The notes: generated by a model not told the origin, from the sequence alone. 64,000 nucleotides of DNA from Microbulbifer hydrolyticus (GCF_009931115.1 NZ_CP047491.1:3175501-3239500); one strand, 5' to 3'; positions 40,394 to 49,934 are shown, numbered from the stretch's first letter. A program made the numbers and translations.

Positions 40394-41953
40394 TCATTCG
40401 ACATCAAACTCCAGCAACTCCGGCTTGAAGTGCGCGATAGCACTCTTGAATGCCTTGCGCTGCAGCCGCTCTGCAATCGGCAAGCCCAGGAATGCATTGT
40501 ACAGCCGGCGAGAGTTGTAGCCGGCAAAGGTGCGCGCGGTGAGATCGGTCTCGGCAATTGCCAACGCACCCCAGCCACTCATGCGGTGCTCCCAATAGAA
40601 CACATCGTTGACATCCACTCCGTGGAGATTGGAGAAGTCGGAGCTGTCGATAAAGTGCTGGAAGCTGGCACGAACAAACGACGAACCCTGCATAACATCG
40701 TAGGCACGGGAAAAGGCATCCGCCGTAGGGGATTGAATCTCATGCGAGCGCCCCTGATAGAAGCCACGCAGGATTTCGCCACCAAAACCGCGGGAATAAC
40801 TCAGGGACTCCCCGGGGAACCGCCCCCGGAAATGTGACATAAGCTGCGCGTTGGAAAACGCACTGTTCAGCCGCGCAAACCCGGTATTCTGGCGGATTAT
40901 CTGGATCGGTGCGGTAAAGTACTCGGGGTTCAAGCGGGTGAAATCAACCTTGAGCGTTTCGTGCTCCAGCCCCAATGACGAAGCAAGGTCCCGCGCCAGA
41001 GCGATATCGGTTGCACTGCCACCGTTCTGGTCCCCCCGATACAGGGTAAATGTATGCATCGGCATCTTTTTGGCCGCCAGAGCAGCCAGCAGCGTGCGGC
41101 TATCCAGCCCACCGGTAAGGCCGAACAATTCGCGGTCGTACCGGCTGCGAATATAGTCACCGTAACCATCCAGATATTGGATCAGCTCGCCATCAGGTGT
41201 ATTGGAGCCCACGCAGCCCTCGCGCGGCCAGTAGCGCTGGGCGCGGTTGCGGAAAATGTTCAGCCGATGGTTGGCCGGGCAATAAAAAATATTCTCGTAA
41301 ACCGTTCGGCAGCCCGGGAGGTACTTTACATCGCGTTTGCGGTAGGCCTCGCTGATGGTGAAGGACATCACATTGAAGTCCACAGGCTCAGCCGTCACTT
41401 CGGCCATCAATCCCGCATGGGAAGCAATTACGCCGGGGAGCTGCGCGTTGTAGTACACCGAACGGGATGAGAAGGCATCGTGATATACAAACCATTCCCG
41501 GCCGTGCCGGGCAAGGACAACAAACCGTCCGGAGAGCGCATCCAGCCGATCAAGAAACAAAGGCTCATTGGCTGAGAGTTCACACAGGGAATCGGCAATT
41601 GCCTGCGCATCAAACTCTTTGGAAAAAGGATCGAACACCTCACCAATGATCGCCAGCTGGCAGCCAGAGGACTCTGCACACACCAGCGAGGTATCCGGAT
41701 GGTGCGCCACCACCCAGTCGGACCAGGCGCGTGCCGGCCAGCCATTGATGGTCTTGAGCCGCCCGAGATTGGGCTCCGCGGTGCCATTGATACAAGCAAC
41801 GAACCCGTATTTGTAGAGATCCGATGACACATCCGCGCCGCTAAAAAAAGCCTCATTATCATCGGGTGAATACAGGGGCACCGGATCCACTTCAAAGCGC
41901 GTGTCTACGGGCGAAACCGGCTTGCGCACCCGCCCCTGCATCCAATCAAACAT
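40394..41953 (-). CDS. Asparagine synthase-like amidotransferase of capsule locus
   Basis: A 519-residue AsnB-type protein. The ATP-pyrophosphatase motif is FGLTGGLDSRTLLAAL (T280-GGLDS), in a domain with TLYRGDQNGG and SRGFGGEILRG. The N-terminal half resembles an asparagine-synthetase glutaminase fold, but the catalytic Cys at position 2 is missing (MFDWM...), so glutamine hydrolysis is not expected. The start overlaps the upstream GT2 stop (TAATG). In polysaccharide loci such proteins may form amides, for example on uronic acids; that is inference here. Confidence 0.8.
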   Translation of the reverse strand: MFDWMQGRVRKPVSPVDTRFEVDPVPLYSPDDNEAFFSGADVSSDLYKYGFVACINGTAEPNLGRLKTINGWPARAWSDWVVAHHPDTSLVCAESSGCQLAIIGEVFDPFSKEFDAQAIADSLCELSANEPLFLDRLDALSGRFVVLARHGREWFVYHDAFSSRSVYYNAQLPGVIASHAGLMAEVTAEPVDFNVMSFTISEAYRKRDVKYLPGCRTVYENIFYCPANHRLNIFRNRAQRYWPREGCVGSNTPDGELIQYLDGYGDYIRSRYDRELFGLTGGLDSRTLLAALAAKKMPMHTFTLYRGDQNGGSATDIALARDLASSLGLEHETLKVDFTRLNPEYFTAPIQIIRQNTGFARLNSAFSNAQLMSHFRGRFPGESLSYSRGFGGEILRGFYQGRSHEIQSPTADAFSRAYDVMQGSSFVRASFQHFIDSSDFSNLHGVDVNDVFYWEHRMSGWGALAIAETDLTARTFAGYNSRRLYNAFLGLPIAERLQRKAFKSAIAHFKPELLEFDVE

Positions 41954-44109
41954 TAAACCACCTGATCAAAAGCGGGGACATCGTCCCCACCATTACTGAA
42001 ATACACTTTCAGCGCTCCCTGCTGCTCGAAAGTTGATCCATCGCGATTATGTACTTGCTCGAGGCCATCCACCTGCACCACCTGGCTGGGGGGATGCGCC
42101 CACAACGCCTCGTCCAGCATCACGACCAGTGGCGCCGTAATCGCAAGGCCAACATGGGCGAACCCGATGCCATGCTGCTGACAAAGCGCGAAAACCTCGT
42201 CGGCAATAGTGGCGCCATGCCAGCCGTTATAGTCCGGCCAGTGGAACAGGCAAATCCGCTGCCCACCTGTGACGCGGGACGCAATCGCGCTGAGAGTGTA
42301 ATCAAGCTTTTCGCCACTTACTGCGAAGTCTGCCACTAAAACGCAATCAAATTCCCGGGGTGTACCGCGGCAAATGCCCAGGGGAATCGGGAATGGACGC
42401 GCATCATCCTCCGGCATTACCGGCTTGTTGTCGTTCTGGCGGTGCCACCAGCGCGCGGCCTCACGATAAATTCGGCGCAGACCATAATGGATGGTTTTGA
42501 CGTGAGTGGCCTTGGTACGGGTAAGCGTTGTATCGTCCGACAGTGCAAAAGACAGCGGCGTACCCGGTAACACATGCACGATGGCCTGGTGGCCGTAGTG
42601 GTGCTCCAGCCGCCACAGGAATTCAGTATCCGCGGCAACATTCACACTGTCCCACAGGCCGATAACGTCCAGCGCAGAGCGGCGCACGAGGGCGGAGGAA
42701 TGGTTCTTTTCTATAAAGGTTTCATTCAACAGCCAGGGCCCCACAAACGTGAGGTCATCCAGCACTCGCACCCAGCTGCTGAACGAAGCGACTTTGCTCT
42801 CATCCTTCAGCAGCGGCTGCAACTGGCGCTCAAGCTTCTGCGGGTGAGACCAGTCATCACTATCGTGAACCGTGACAAATCTACCGCGGGCCGCCTTCAT
42901 ACCGTTGTTGCGCGTAGGGTAAGCCCCCATATTGACGTCATTCAGCATGTAGCGGACGCGGGGATCCCGCTCCGCGTAGTCACGCGCCACATCCGCCGTA
43001 TTGTCGGTACTGCCATCGTCCACAACGATGACCTCCAGAGACCGAAGAGACTGCTCCAGCAAACCGTCCAGAGCAATCTGCAACGTCTCGCCAGCGTTGA
43101 ATACGGGAATGACCACGCTGACCAGCGGATGCTCCGCCAGCGCCGCCCGGCCTTCAGCAGTGTACTGCTCACCGGAACTCAGGTTATCCAGAGCCAGAGG
43201 TGTCGAATCGCACTTGCGCACAACATCCGCGAGCCCAGCGCGGTAGAAAATTTCATTGATAGATGCGAGCCGCTTGGCGTCGTCACCGCGCCAGGCGTTC
43301 GCTTGCAGGTAAGGCAGAGTCGCGCCGAGGCGCTGGGCATTTTGCGGATCAGAGAGTAGAGAGTGGAGCGCCCCGTACTCACCGAGCACTGAATAGCACT
43401 TACCAAGTCCAACCAGGGCCCTGCGCGAAGCGCCATCGGGAGAATGCGCAATGGACTGGCTCACACGCCCTTGCGCGGCCTCCACGTCGCCGTGCGCAAA
43501 AAGCCAGGCTGCAAGGTTCCAGGAAGCGCGACCGTCAAACAGTTGATCGGCCCGTCGCTCAAGTGCAGCCCAGGCAACGTGCATAAAGCCATTCCAGAGC
43601 CTGCTGTTGTAACCAGCTGTGGTCTGGGGAGTATGACGCTCCTCGACAGCTTGCGCCCCATGCTTTGGAAGCCGCCCCTCATCCTTACCGTGGCGAATAT
43701 AGTGCAGAAGCGGGTTAACACCACTAGCTCTTACATCGGGATTAGTATCCAGATACCAGTCAGAATCGAAGCTTGCGCTCGGATCCAGCCCAACTCGTCC
43801 CCCTATCCTTAGATAATGCCCTATTGGATCCGTCTCCAAATCCATTCCTTGGTCACTGATAGAGCATTTTTGACTTGAATAAAACTTATAATCGAATAAA
43901 CCGCTGTCAACAATCTCCTGAACTTCCGCCCGCCCCTCGCAAGAAGCTTTAGCGCGACCCAAAACGCCAAATAAATTACGCCAGGATAATCGACGACGAT
44001 GACTACTCAACAGCTTTAGCTGCTGGGCTTGCTGGGTGAGCTTCAAATTTTGCGCTTCGATGATCTCCAACGCTTCATCGAGAGAGCCCGGACTGCCGAT
44101 TCTTGTCAT
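41953..44109 (-). CDS. Family 2 glycosyltransferase with N-terminal coiled coil and repeat modules
   Basis: A 718-residue protein: a short coiled coil (about 10-40), two WYL-PDV modules (71-110 and 114-148), a helical region, a GT2 catalytic domain from about 330 (PLVSVVIPVFNAGETLQIALDGLL, VVDDGSTDNTADVA, HDSDDWSHPQKLE), then about 200 residues of unassigned C-terminal domain. DDGS and DSDD give the nucleotide- and metal-binding residues. It is translationally coupled to the asparagine-synthase-like gene. The sugar it transfers is unknown. Confidence 0.85.
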   Translation of the reverse strand: MTRIGSPGSLDEALEIIEAQNLKLTQQAQQLKLLSSHRRRLSWRNLFGVLGRAKASCEGRAEVQEIVDSGLFDYKFYSSQKCSISDQGMDLETDPIGHYLRIGGRVGLDPSASFDSDWYLDTNPDVRASGVNPLLHYIRHGKDEGRLPKHGAQAVEERHTPQTTAGYNSRLWNGFMHVAWAALERRADQLFDGRASWNLAAWLFAHGDVEAAQGRVSQSIAHSPDGASRRALVGLGKCYSVLGEYGALHSLLSDPQNAQRLGATLPYLQANAWRGDDAKRLASINEIFYRAGLADVVRKCDSTPLALDNLSSGEQYTAEGRAALAEHPLVSVVIPVFNAGETLQIALDGLLEQSLRSLEVIVVDDGSTDNTADVARDYAERDPRVRYMLNDVNMGAYPTRNNGMKAARGRFVTVHDSDDWSHPQKLERQLQPLLKDESKVASFSSWVRVLDDLTFVGPWLLNETFIEKNHSSALVRRSALDVIGLWDSVNVAADTEFLWRLEHHYGHQAIVHVLPGTPLSFALSDDTTLTRTKATHVKTIHYGLRRIYREAARWWHRQNDNKPVMPEDDARPFPIPLGICRGTPREFDCVLVADFAVSGEKLDYTLSAIASRVTGGQRICLFHWPDYNGWHGATIADEVFALCQQHGIGFAHVGLAITAPLVVMLDEALWAHPPSQVVQVDGLEQVHNRDGSTFEQQGALKVYFSNGGDDVPAFDQVV

Positions 44110-44121
44110 GTCTCAGTAAAC

Positions 44122-44850
44122 TCAAGATTCGATAAAATCGTAATATTCCTGAGGAACACCACAAAAAATAACACTCTCGGAGGGTACGACACTGTACTTA
44201 ACACACCGGCCCTGAGAAATTGCCAAATTATACATTGGCGCAATATAAAGCTCTTGCAACTGCGCATCGGAACCAAAGCCTTCTTGAAACAGTTCAAAGT
44301 AGCGCATGTAGGATGCTATAGAGCGCCAATAATACAACCCTGTACAGCAAAACTCAGAAAGCTCTTGCTTTTCACCAGTGAGGGCGACTGTTTGGCTATC
44401 CTTATTTTCCGGGACAACATTACTCCAATTTTTTCCGGATCCAACAAACGTTTCTAAATATCCTTCCACACCATCATCTAAAAAATCAGGGAATCGAAAC
44501 CCCGGACGAAAAGTATCTATATTAAAAATCGTCAGGGACTCATCACTATTAAAAGAGCTCGCCTTAAGCCCCTGATACACAGTATCAGCCTGACCTTTTG
44601 TAGGTGAATCCAATATCACAACCTCAAAATTATCGAGCCCCAGCTTTTGGCATTTCTCGGCAACGAAATCCTTGATACCTGGCTGATCCAACGTAACAAA
44701 GAGAAACGCCTGAGAGTTGAAATAGTATGAAAACCCCTTGACGCTATGCTCAAACAACGTCTCGCCTTTTGCTTCCAGCATATATTTCGGTTTATCGAAC
44801 CCAGCCTTGGCGAAACGACTGGAAAGGCCAGCCATAGGAAAAACAATCAT
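44122..44850 (-). CDS. Nucleotidyltransferase of capsule modification cassette
   Basis: A 242-residue sugar-nucleotidyltransferase-like protein. The N-terminus FPMAGLSSRFAKAGFDKPKYML is the LxGxG..R..KP signature of the family in a variant form, and FNIDTF is the metal-binding Asp region. It probably couples CTP or another NTP to a phosphorylated sugar, polyol or small alcohol. It begins 1 base after the stop of the kinase-fusion gene, which suggests that the two products act in the same route. Codon use is AT-rich compared with the kps genes. Confidence 0.78.
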   Translation of the reverse strand: MIVFPMAGLSSRFAKAGFDKPKYMLEAKGETLFEHSVKGFSYYFNSQAFLFVTLDQPGIKDFVAEKCQKLGLDNFEVVILDSPTKGQADTVYQGLKASSFNSDESLTIFNIDTFRPGFRFPDFLDDGVEGYLETFVGSGKNWSNVVPENKDSQTVALTGEKQELSEFCCTGLYYWRSIASYMRYFELFQEGFGSDAQLQELYIAPMYNLAISQGRCVKYSVVPSESVIFCGVPQEYYDFIES

Positions 44851-44851
44851 G

Positions 44852-46459
44852 TTAACTAACCCGATTACGTATCTGAATTTCTAGCTTCCGGTACAAACGA
44901 AGCGCATTCGCCAGCATCGCTTTCTGACGATCAGGTCTGTCATAATGCAGAGGCAACATTGAGAGGAATAGATGCACGTTAATCGCAAGGATCTCAACCT
45001 CATCAAATCGTCCAGAAGAAAAAAATTCATTTCTAAAGTATTTTTCTATATCAATCAATTCACACTGTGTGGAAAAATCTATCTTCCAAACACCGAGATC
45101 CCGATCGACATTGAGCGAGTATCTTCCGGCGACAATAAAGTCGTAAAGGCCGACGACAGAATGATAGAATTTTGAAACATCGTACCTGGAGTCTCCAAAA
45201 ATGGAAAAATTCCCATCGTAATCGATCCCTCGTGGATCAATAACCTTAATCGCTTGGGTGCGGCTATCGAACAAAAGGTTGCTAAAGCAAAAATCCCCAT
45301 GAGATATGACCACATGTGAATCATTCGCCTCTGATATAAGTTCAGCAGATCGCTCAGCCATTTGCCTAAGGGAAACACCAGACTCGCCCACCTCTGCGCG
45401 GAACTCCTGATCTATCGAAATATTGGATGAATCGCAAAACTGCCTCAATCGCTCAAGGGTCTTTGTCAGATATAGCTTATTAAGGGATTCAAGATTAGGG
45501 GCATCGGGACGGTAGTTTGAAAAATCGTCTAGTATCGTTCTTGCCGCCCTGAAAATAGATATCCACGACCGGCCACCCAGGGCGCCAAATACAAACAGAT
45601 CATTCAGCGGCATCCAGTATTGATACTCAAGACTGTAGCCGTCATCATCAGAAACTCCATGCGATGGGCTAAGCAAATTGGGACAATGAATACGCAAACG
45701 TGAAGGCAGGTACTCAAACCAATTCTTCTCTGCAAGGATTTTTTTATTATTACTACTCTTCTTTACTACCGATCTCGAGCAAATACTAAGCTCATTAAAT
45801 GCACGCTCCGTAGTTAACTTACTTCTTGCTCTAAAGTAGCTGTTAATGTGTCCAAAATCCAACCACTCACCTTCGCAAGATATAGTCATTTCGCAATTCG
45901 ATGAGTAATATTTCAGAGCCTCTGTAAAATTTCCGGAGTTCTCGATAATACCTTTCATTAAGACATGGGGGGAAGAAAAGGAGAAATACCCGGAAAGTAC
46001 ATCTTCTGATTCACCTGCCCAGACATCACTGAGAATAGGAACACCTTCAACGTAACTAAAAGTCGCGCGCTGGTAGAAACCCGAATTTTTATGCACAGAA
46101 AGGGCGTCACCTGTAGGGTAGGCCAAATCACGAAACAAAGTATCCCCATGAAGAACAGCAAGAGACTTGTATTGCTTCCCAGTCAGATTCCAACAGTACA
46201 GTATCGATTCACCGAGTGAAATACCTTCTGGTACGCGAAGAATAGAGATGCCCGCGCTTTCCAGCCAAGCCTCATCCACAGGATCGATCTTGAAAGAGCT
46301 TGGCAACGACAGGTATTTATCACCCTCCAAGCTGGAAATAGATTCAATCTGGTACGAATATAGTCGGCGATTACCAACGGGGAGAAAAGCTGGAGGCAAC
46401 CGACCAACCTCTGATGCGAAGTCCTGATCAATATAGGAACCTGAAGTGATCAGTATCAT
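44852..46459 (-). CDS. Nucleotidyltransferase-kinase (APH/choline-kinase-like) fusion
   Basis: A 535-residue two-domain protein. The N-terminal 230 residues resemble an NTP transferase (LPVGNRRLYSYQ at about 26-37, LHGDTLF at 104-110, EWLDFGHINSYFRARS near 200), although the glycine-rich signature is altered. The C-terminal part resembles aminoglycoside phosphotransferase or choline kinase (ISHGDFCFSNLLF at about 387-399, and VIDPRG at 407-412 for the metal Asp). The ATG at 46459 overlaps the HAD stop (TGATG). It may phosphorylate and activate a small alcohol for transfer to the capsule; the substrate is unknown. Confidence 0.75.
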   Translation of the reverse strand: MILITSGSYIDQDFASEVGRLPPAFLPVGNRRLYSYQIESISSLEGDKYLSLPSSFKIDPVDEAWLESAGISILRVPEGISLGESILYCWNLTGKQYKSLAVLHGDTLFRDLAYPTGDALSVHKNSGFYQRATFSYVEGVPILSDVWAGESEDVLSGYFSFSSPHVLMKGIIENSGNFTEALKYYSSNCEMTISCEGEWLDFGHINSYFRARSKLTTERAFNELSICSRSVVKKSSNNKKILAEKNWFEYLPSRLRIHCPNLLSPSHGVSDDDGYSLEYQYWMPLNDLFVFGALGGRSWISIFRAARTILDDFSNYRPDAPNLESLNKLYLTKTLERLRQFCDSSNISIDQEFRAEVGESGVSLRQMAERSAELISEANDSHVVISHGDFCFSNLLFDSRTQAIKVIDPRGIDYDGNFSIFGDSRYDVSKFYHSVVGLYDFIVAGRYSLNVDRDLGVWKIDFSTQCELIDIEKYFRNEFFSSGRFDEVEILAINVHLFLSMLPLHYDRPDRQKAMLANALRLYRKLEIQIRNRVS

Positions 46460-46848
46460 CACACTAACTCCACGGCATCTTTCTCTTTGGCCAGGAGCTC
46501 TGAAACCTCTTCTCTCGACATATTGAAAAACTCTGATGGTCGAATCGCCCGATCATCCACATAAAAACCCTCATGCCCGCACCAAGGTTTTCCCACATAG
46601 ATTTCATCAAAGGGGATATCGTGCTCCTTGAGCCAATCGACAATTATGGGAAGAGTGTTAGCCGCTATCTTCCCCACGTTACCCTGATATGTCCGTACGT
46701 TTCGACTTGTATTAATGACGATATCGAACCCAAGCGCCTTGTACTCTTTAATTCGACTAACCACACCCTCTACCGGTCTAGCGTTCCGATAGTCCCCGTC
46801 AGTGGTTACTGAAATCGTATGGTCCAAATCGATAATCAATCTTTTCAC
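46459..46848 (-). CDS. Small HAD-superfamily phosphatase of capsule locus
   Basis: A 129-residue HAD hydrolase with motif I IIDLDHTIS (D7 and D9), motif II NTSRN and motif IV VDDRAIRP; it has no large cap domain. Similar small phosphatases occur in capsule loci beside nucleotidyltransferases. Start is GTG 46848 after GGTAGGTTTTT. It overlaps the next gene by one base. It may remove phosphate from an intermediate made by the neighbouring kinase fusion or from its precursor. Confidence 0.8.
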   Translation of the reverse strand: MKRLIIDLDHTISVTTDGDYRNARPVEGVVSRIKEYKALGFDIVINTSRNVRTYQGNVGKIAANTLPIIVDWLKEHDIPFDEIYVGKPWCGHEGFYVDDRAIRPSEFFNMSREEVSELLAKEKDAVELV

Positions 46849-46860
46849 AAAAACCTACCT

Positions 46861-47727
46861 TCAATCGAAACGCGAACATGGAAGCCTATAACCAAATTTA
46901 TTGGCTATATAAGATCGAGCACTCTCTGAGAATTCCCTGGGAATCCGCTTGATTGCATATTTATCTTTTCCCACACTACAATCATCTATAAAAACATCAA
47001 TCTCTGAACGATCCCACTCCAACGATCTATCCCAAGGTAAATAAGTCACTGTATTACCCAGAACGAACCCTGGAGCATTCCTAGAGACTATTTTAATAGC
47101 CAATTGGTACCAAACCTCCTCGGTCGGGTATAAGGGGGGATCGGAACTTAAGCTACAGTATTCGTCCAATTCACCAACAGCATGAAACACGTCATCGACA
47201 AATTTTTCGCTAAAAAATGCGCCTTCATGACACCCTTTCATTACACCATCTGTGCGGATATCAAACTCCTCTCCCAAAGCTAAAGCCCCAAAGGACTCCA
47301 GCGACCTATGCCGTAAAATTGATTCCCGCCAAAAACCAGCTACCTTCCCTTTTCCTATCCCGGCATCAAATCGCTTGATATAGTCTTCCACACCATACCG
47401 AACAAACAGAGAGTTACTTGCCTCAAGCATAAAGTAATCAAATCCTACTCCACTATCTCTAAGCGCCCTTAAATTACTCCCATGAGCCTTATGCAAGCTA
47501 AAGGAATCCTTCCCCGTAGAAAATCTATCTGCGGTTATATGTATTCTCGATGCCACATCCGGTCGCAAATTCCCCACCCAAAAGATCAGCTCTTGATACA
47601 CTGATTCGCTATCTTTATTAACATGCATAACGATAAGAGGATCTGCCAAAAAATTTAAAATATTAAGGCATTGATCGATTATCACCGCAGGCTCTTCATG
47701 CGCTGTAATACTAACTGCAACTCTCAT
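46861..47727 (-). CDS. Free-standing homologue of the Pasteurella GAG synthase C-terminal domain
   Basis: A 288-residue protein directly downstream of the GAG synthase gene (132 bases apart). Several of its motifs appear, in the same order, in the C-terminal third of Pasteurella PmHAS/PmCS as I recall those sequences: MHVNKD (34-39), NSLFV (105-109), MKGCHEGAFF (163-172), TEEVWYQLA (202-210) and TYLPWDRSLEW (228-238). In Pasteurella this tail is fused to the polymerase and is linked to membrane or partner association; E. coli KfoC lacks it. A distant relation to branching glycosyltransferases is an alternative. The gene is AT-rich and has a weak ribosome site. Confidence 0.7.
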   Translation of the reverse strand: MRVAVSITAHEEPAVIIDQCLNILNFLADPLIVMHVNKDSESVYQELIFWVGNLRPDVASRIHITADRFSTGKDSFSLHKAHGSNLRALRDSGVGFDYFMLEASNSLFVRYGVEDYIKRFDAGIGKGKVAGFWRESILRHRSLESFGALALGEEFDIRTDGVMKGCHEGAFFSEKFVDDVFHAVGELDEYCSLSSDPPLYPTEEVWYQLAIKIVSRNAPGFVLGNTVTYLPWDRSLEWDRSEIDVFIDDCSVGKDKYAIKRIPREFSESARSYIANKFGYRLPCSRFD

Positions 47728-47859
47728 AAAACCAACCTAAAAATGTCGGATACATCGCCAAAATGCAGCGACGGCACATCTTAAAATCTAAAAACGCTCT
47801 TTTTCAAAACGACCGAGTCTTTCATTTAAAAACCGACAACTCACTTCACTAAGACAATT

Positions 47860-49899
47860 CTAAAATTTGGAAACTTCGAATACATACTTTCTCGATGAAT
47901 CATCACCTAGATCTTTGGGGATATAACGAAAATCACGAACCCCTTGACGACTTAAATACTCATTCACCACGCGAAAATGGTTTTCCTTTTGCTCGCCAAG
48001 CTGTTTTATCGAAGTGTTATCTCCATGCAAAACGCGGTTGTAGCAAATCTTATTGACATGCTTAAACGGGCCAACCTCGGAGAGCTTGAGGTACATATCG
48101 TAGTCGACCGCATTTACGATTTTCTCATCAAAACCTTCCGTCAAATTCCAGGCTCTCGCGGTAAACATACGGAAATGATGGCAAATCATCGCCGTGGTCA
48201 ATTTTTCTCGGGAATATTGAGGCCAGTTATACCCATTGGAAATCAACTTGCCTTCGGCATCCACGTTCCTATTCGTGGTATACACACAAGCGAGCTTCTT
48301 GTCCGCAAAGAACTCACGCAAGCATACTTCAACCGCATCGGGCTCGAGATAATCATCGGAATCCAACTGTCCGATATAAAAACCACGGGTCAACTTAACC
48401 GCAGTATTCGACGCCGCGCCAATACCACCATTTTCTCTGGACACGAACCGTACACGCGGGTGACCGCTGTATAGAGATCGCAGCAACTCTCCAGTGCCGT
48501 CGGTCGAACCGTCATCACAGATGCACACTTCGAGATCTGATACGGTCTGATTCAACGCACTGTTGACACAGCGCTCAATTGTTTCCTTGCAGTTGTACGC
48601 TGGAATATAAATTGATACCAGAGGTACCTTTTTCATGACCGATTGCTTCAGGTCTTCTATCTTGCGATAGAAATAAGGCACCTTCTGCTGAACTATCTTA
48701 ATTGTGATCTGCTTACCTGCTGCACGATCGGTTTCGTTTTCTTTTCCAGGCGGCTCTTGGTGGTAAGCCATACCACCATCCACAGCGCGGAAGTAACAGC
48801 CAGCACGGTACAGGCGATAGCCGAACTCGTTGTCTTCTCCTCCCCAGTGGGTAAACTCCTCATCAAACCAGCCGGCTTTATCCAGCCATTTTCGTGCAAA
48901 CGCGACATTGCCACCGCTAAAATAGCGAAACGGGGAATCGCACAGGCGAAGATTGTCGGTCTTAGCGAAATGCTCCAGGCGCCAGTCCACTGAAACGGTA
49001 TCTTTGACCGTATTGCCGACGGTGCTATTGGTTCTCACCTCCGGCAGCGAGGCTAGTAAATCAGGATTTTTTTCGATGTCATCCGCAGTCAGCTCTTCGG
49101 TGTCGATATACTTCCTGGGGCCAATCAAAGCCACGTCGTCATTGGAGAGCAACAGCTCCATGTATGACTGGACCCAAATTCTGCCAGGCGCCATGTCGCA
49201 ATCAAGAATGGAAACATAGTCATATTTCGCAGTCCGAAGACCAAGATTTCGCACTGCACAGAGCTGATAGCCATAATCACGTTGGCGAACGAGCTTTATA
49301 TCCAGCCGGTCTTCGTATTTACGAACAACCTTGGCAAGATCCTCCTTGCTACCGTCATCGGCCACTATCACTTCGTATGGAAAATCTGTAATCTGGGCTG
49401 CCAGGCAAGACAACGTGATGTCAAGTATTCGGGACCGATTGAACGTCGGAACCACAATACTCAAGCCCACATTTTCTGCTCCTTTGGACTCCCGGACAGT
49501 TACTCTCTCGTCTGCCCAGGAAAAGTCATTTGTCCCCTCCGGCAGTGGGGCCAGCGTCAATCCCTTCGGCCAGTCTGAAGGGATCGGATTAACGGCTTTA
49601 TCCCCAAGGTCTTCGGATTTCCGCTTTTTCTGCTGCTCGCAAAACTTATGAATCGATGAAACTTCCGTTTCATCCAACACAATTTCACCGGCGTTATGCA
49701 GCATCAATTTCGTTACCGGATCCAATACTGCAGCAGCAACACCTTGGTCACTATTGGCCGCAATCGCTTTCTCACATAGCTCGATATTGAACTTTACAAC
49801 ACAGTCTCCATAGACCTTAGAAGCTTTTTTATACAACCCCAAGGCTTCTCCAAATTTTCCTTTGGAAAAAAGATCGTTTGCAGTTTTTATAAGTCTCAT
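47860..49899 (-). CDS. Dual-domain glycosaminoglycan synthase (KfoC/PmCS/PmHAS family)
   Basis: Predicted polymerase of the capsule backbone, alternating a hexosamine and glucuronate. It has 679 residues, close to E. coli K4 KfoC. It contains an N-terminal TPR-like region; an A1 domain with DDGS (181-184), DCD (233-235) and WGGED (352-356); and an A2 domain with DDGS (462-465) and DSD (513-515). Long stretches such as YHQEPPGKENETDR and SIYIPAYNC are hallmarks of this family. GYQLCAVRNLGLR and MICHHFRMFTARAWNLTEGF look more like chondroitin synthases than hyaluronan synthase, as far as I recall them. ugd in the same operon supplies UDP-GlcA. No UDP-GalNAc epimerase gene is in the window. Confidence 0.9.
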   Translation of the reverse strand: MRLIKTANDLFSKGKFGEALGLYKKASKVYGDCVVKFNIELCEKAIAANSDQGVAAAVLDPVTKLMLHNAGEIVLDETEVSSIHKFCEQQKKRKSEDLGDKAVNPIPSDWPKGLTLAPLPEGTNDFSWADERVTVRESKGAENVGLSIVVPTFNRSRILDITLSCLAAQITDFPYEVIVADDGSKEDLAKVVRKYEDRLDIKLVRQRDYGYQLCAVRNLGLRTAKYDYVSILDCDMAPGRIWVQSYMELLLSNDDVALIGPRKYIDTEELTADDIEKNPDLLASLPEVRTNSTVGNTVKDTVSVDWRLEHFAKTDNLRLCDSPFRYFSGGNVAFARKWLDKAGWFDEEFTHWGGEDNEFGYRLYRAGCYFRAVDGGMAYHQEPPGKENETDRAAGKQITIKIVQQKVPYFYRKIEDLKQSVMKKVPLVSIYIPAYNCKETIERCVNSALNQTVSDLEVCICDDGSTDGTGELLRSLYSGHPRVRFVSRENGGIGAASNTAVKLTRGFYIGQLDSDDYLEPDAVEVCLREFFADKKLACVYTTNRNVDAEGKLISNGYNWPQYSREKLTTAMICHHFRMFTARAWNLTEGFDEKIVNAVDYDMYLKLSEVGPFKHVNKICYNRVLHGDNTSIKQLGEQKENHFRVVNEYLSRQGVRDFRYIPKDLGDDSSRKYVFEVSKF

Positions 49900-49934
49900 A
49901 CAATTACACTTAAAACAAAGTCAGGTTTTATAAA

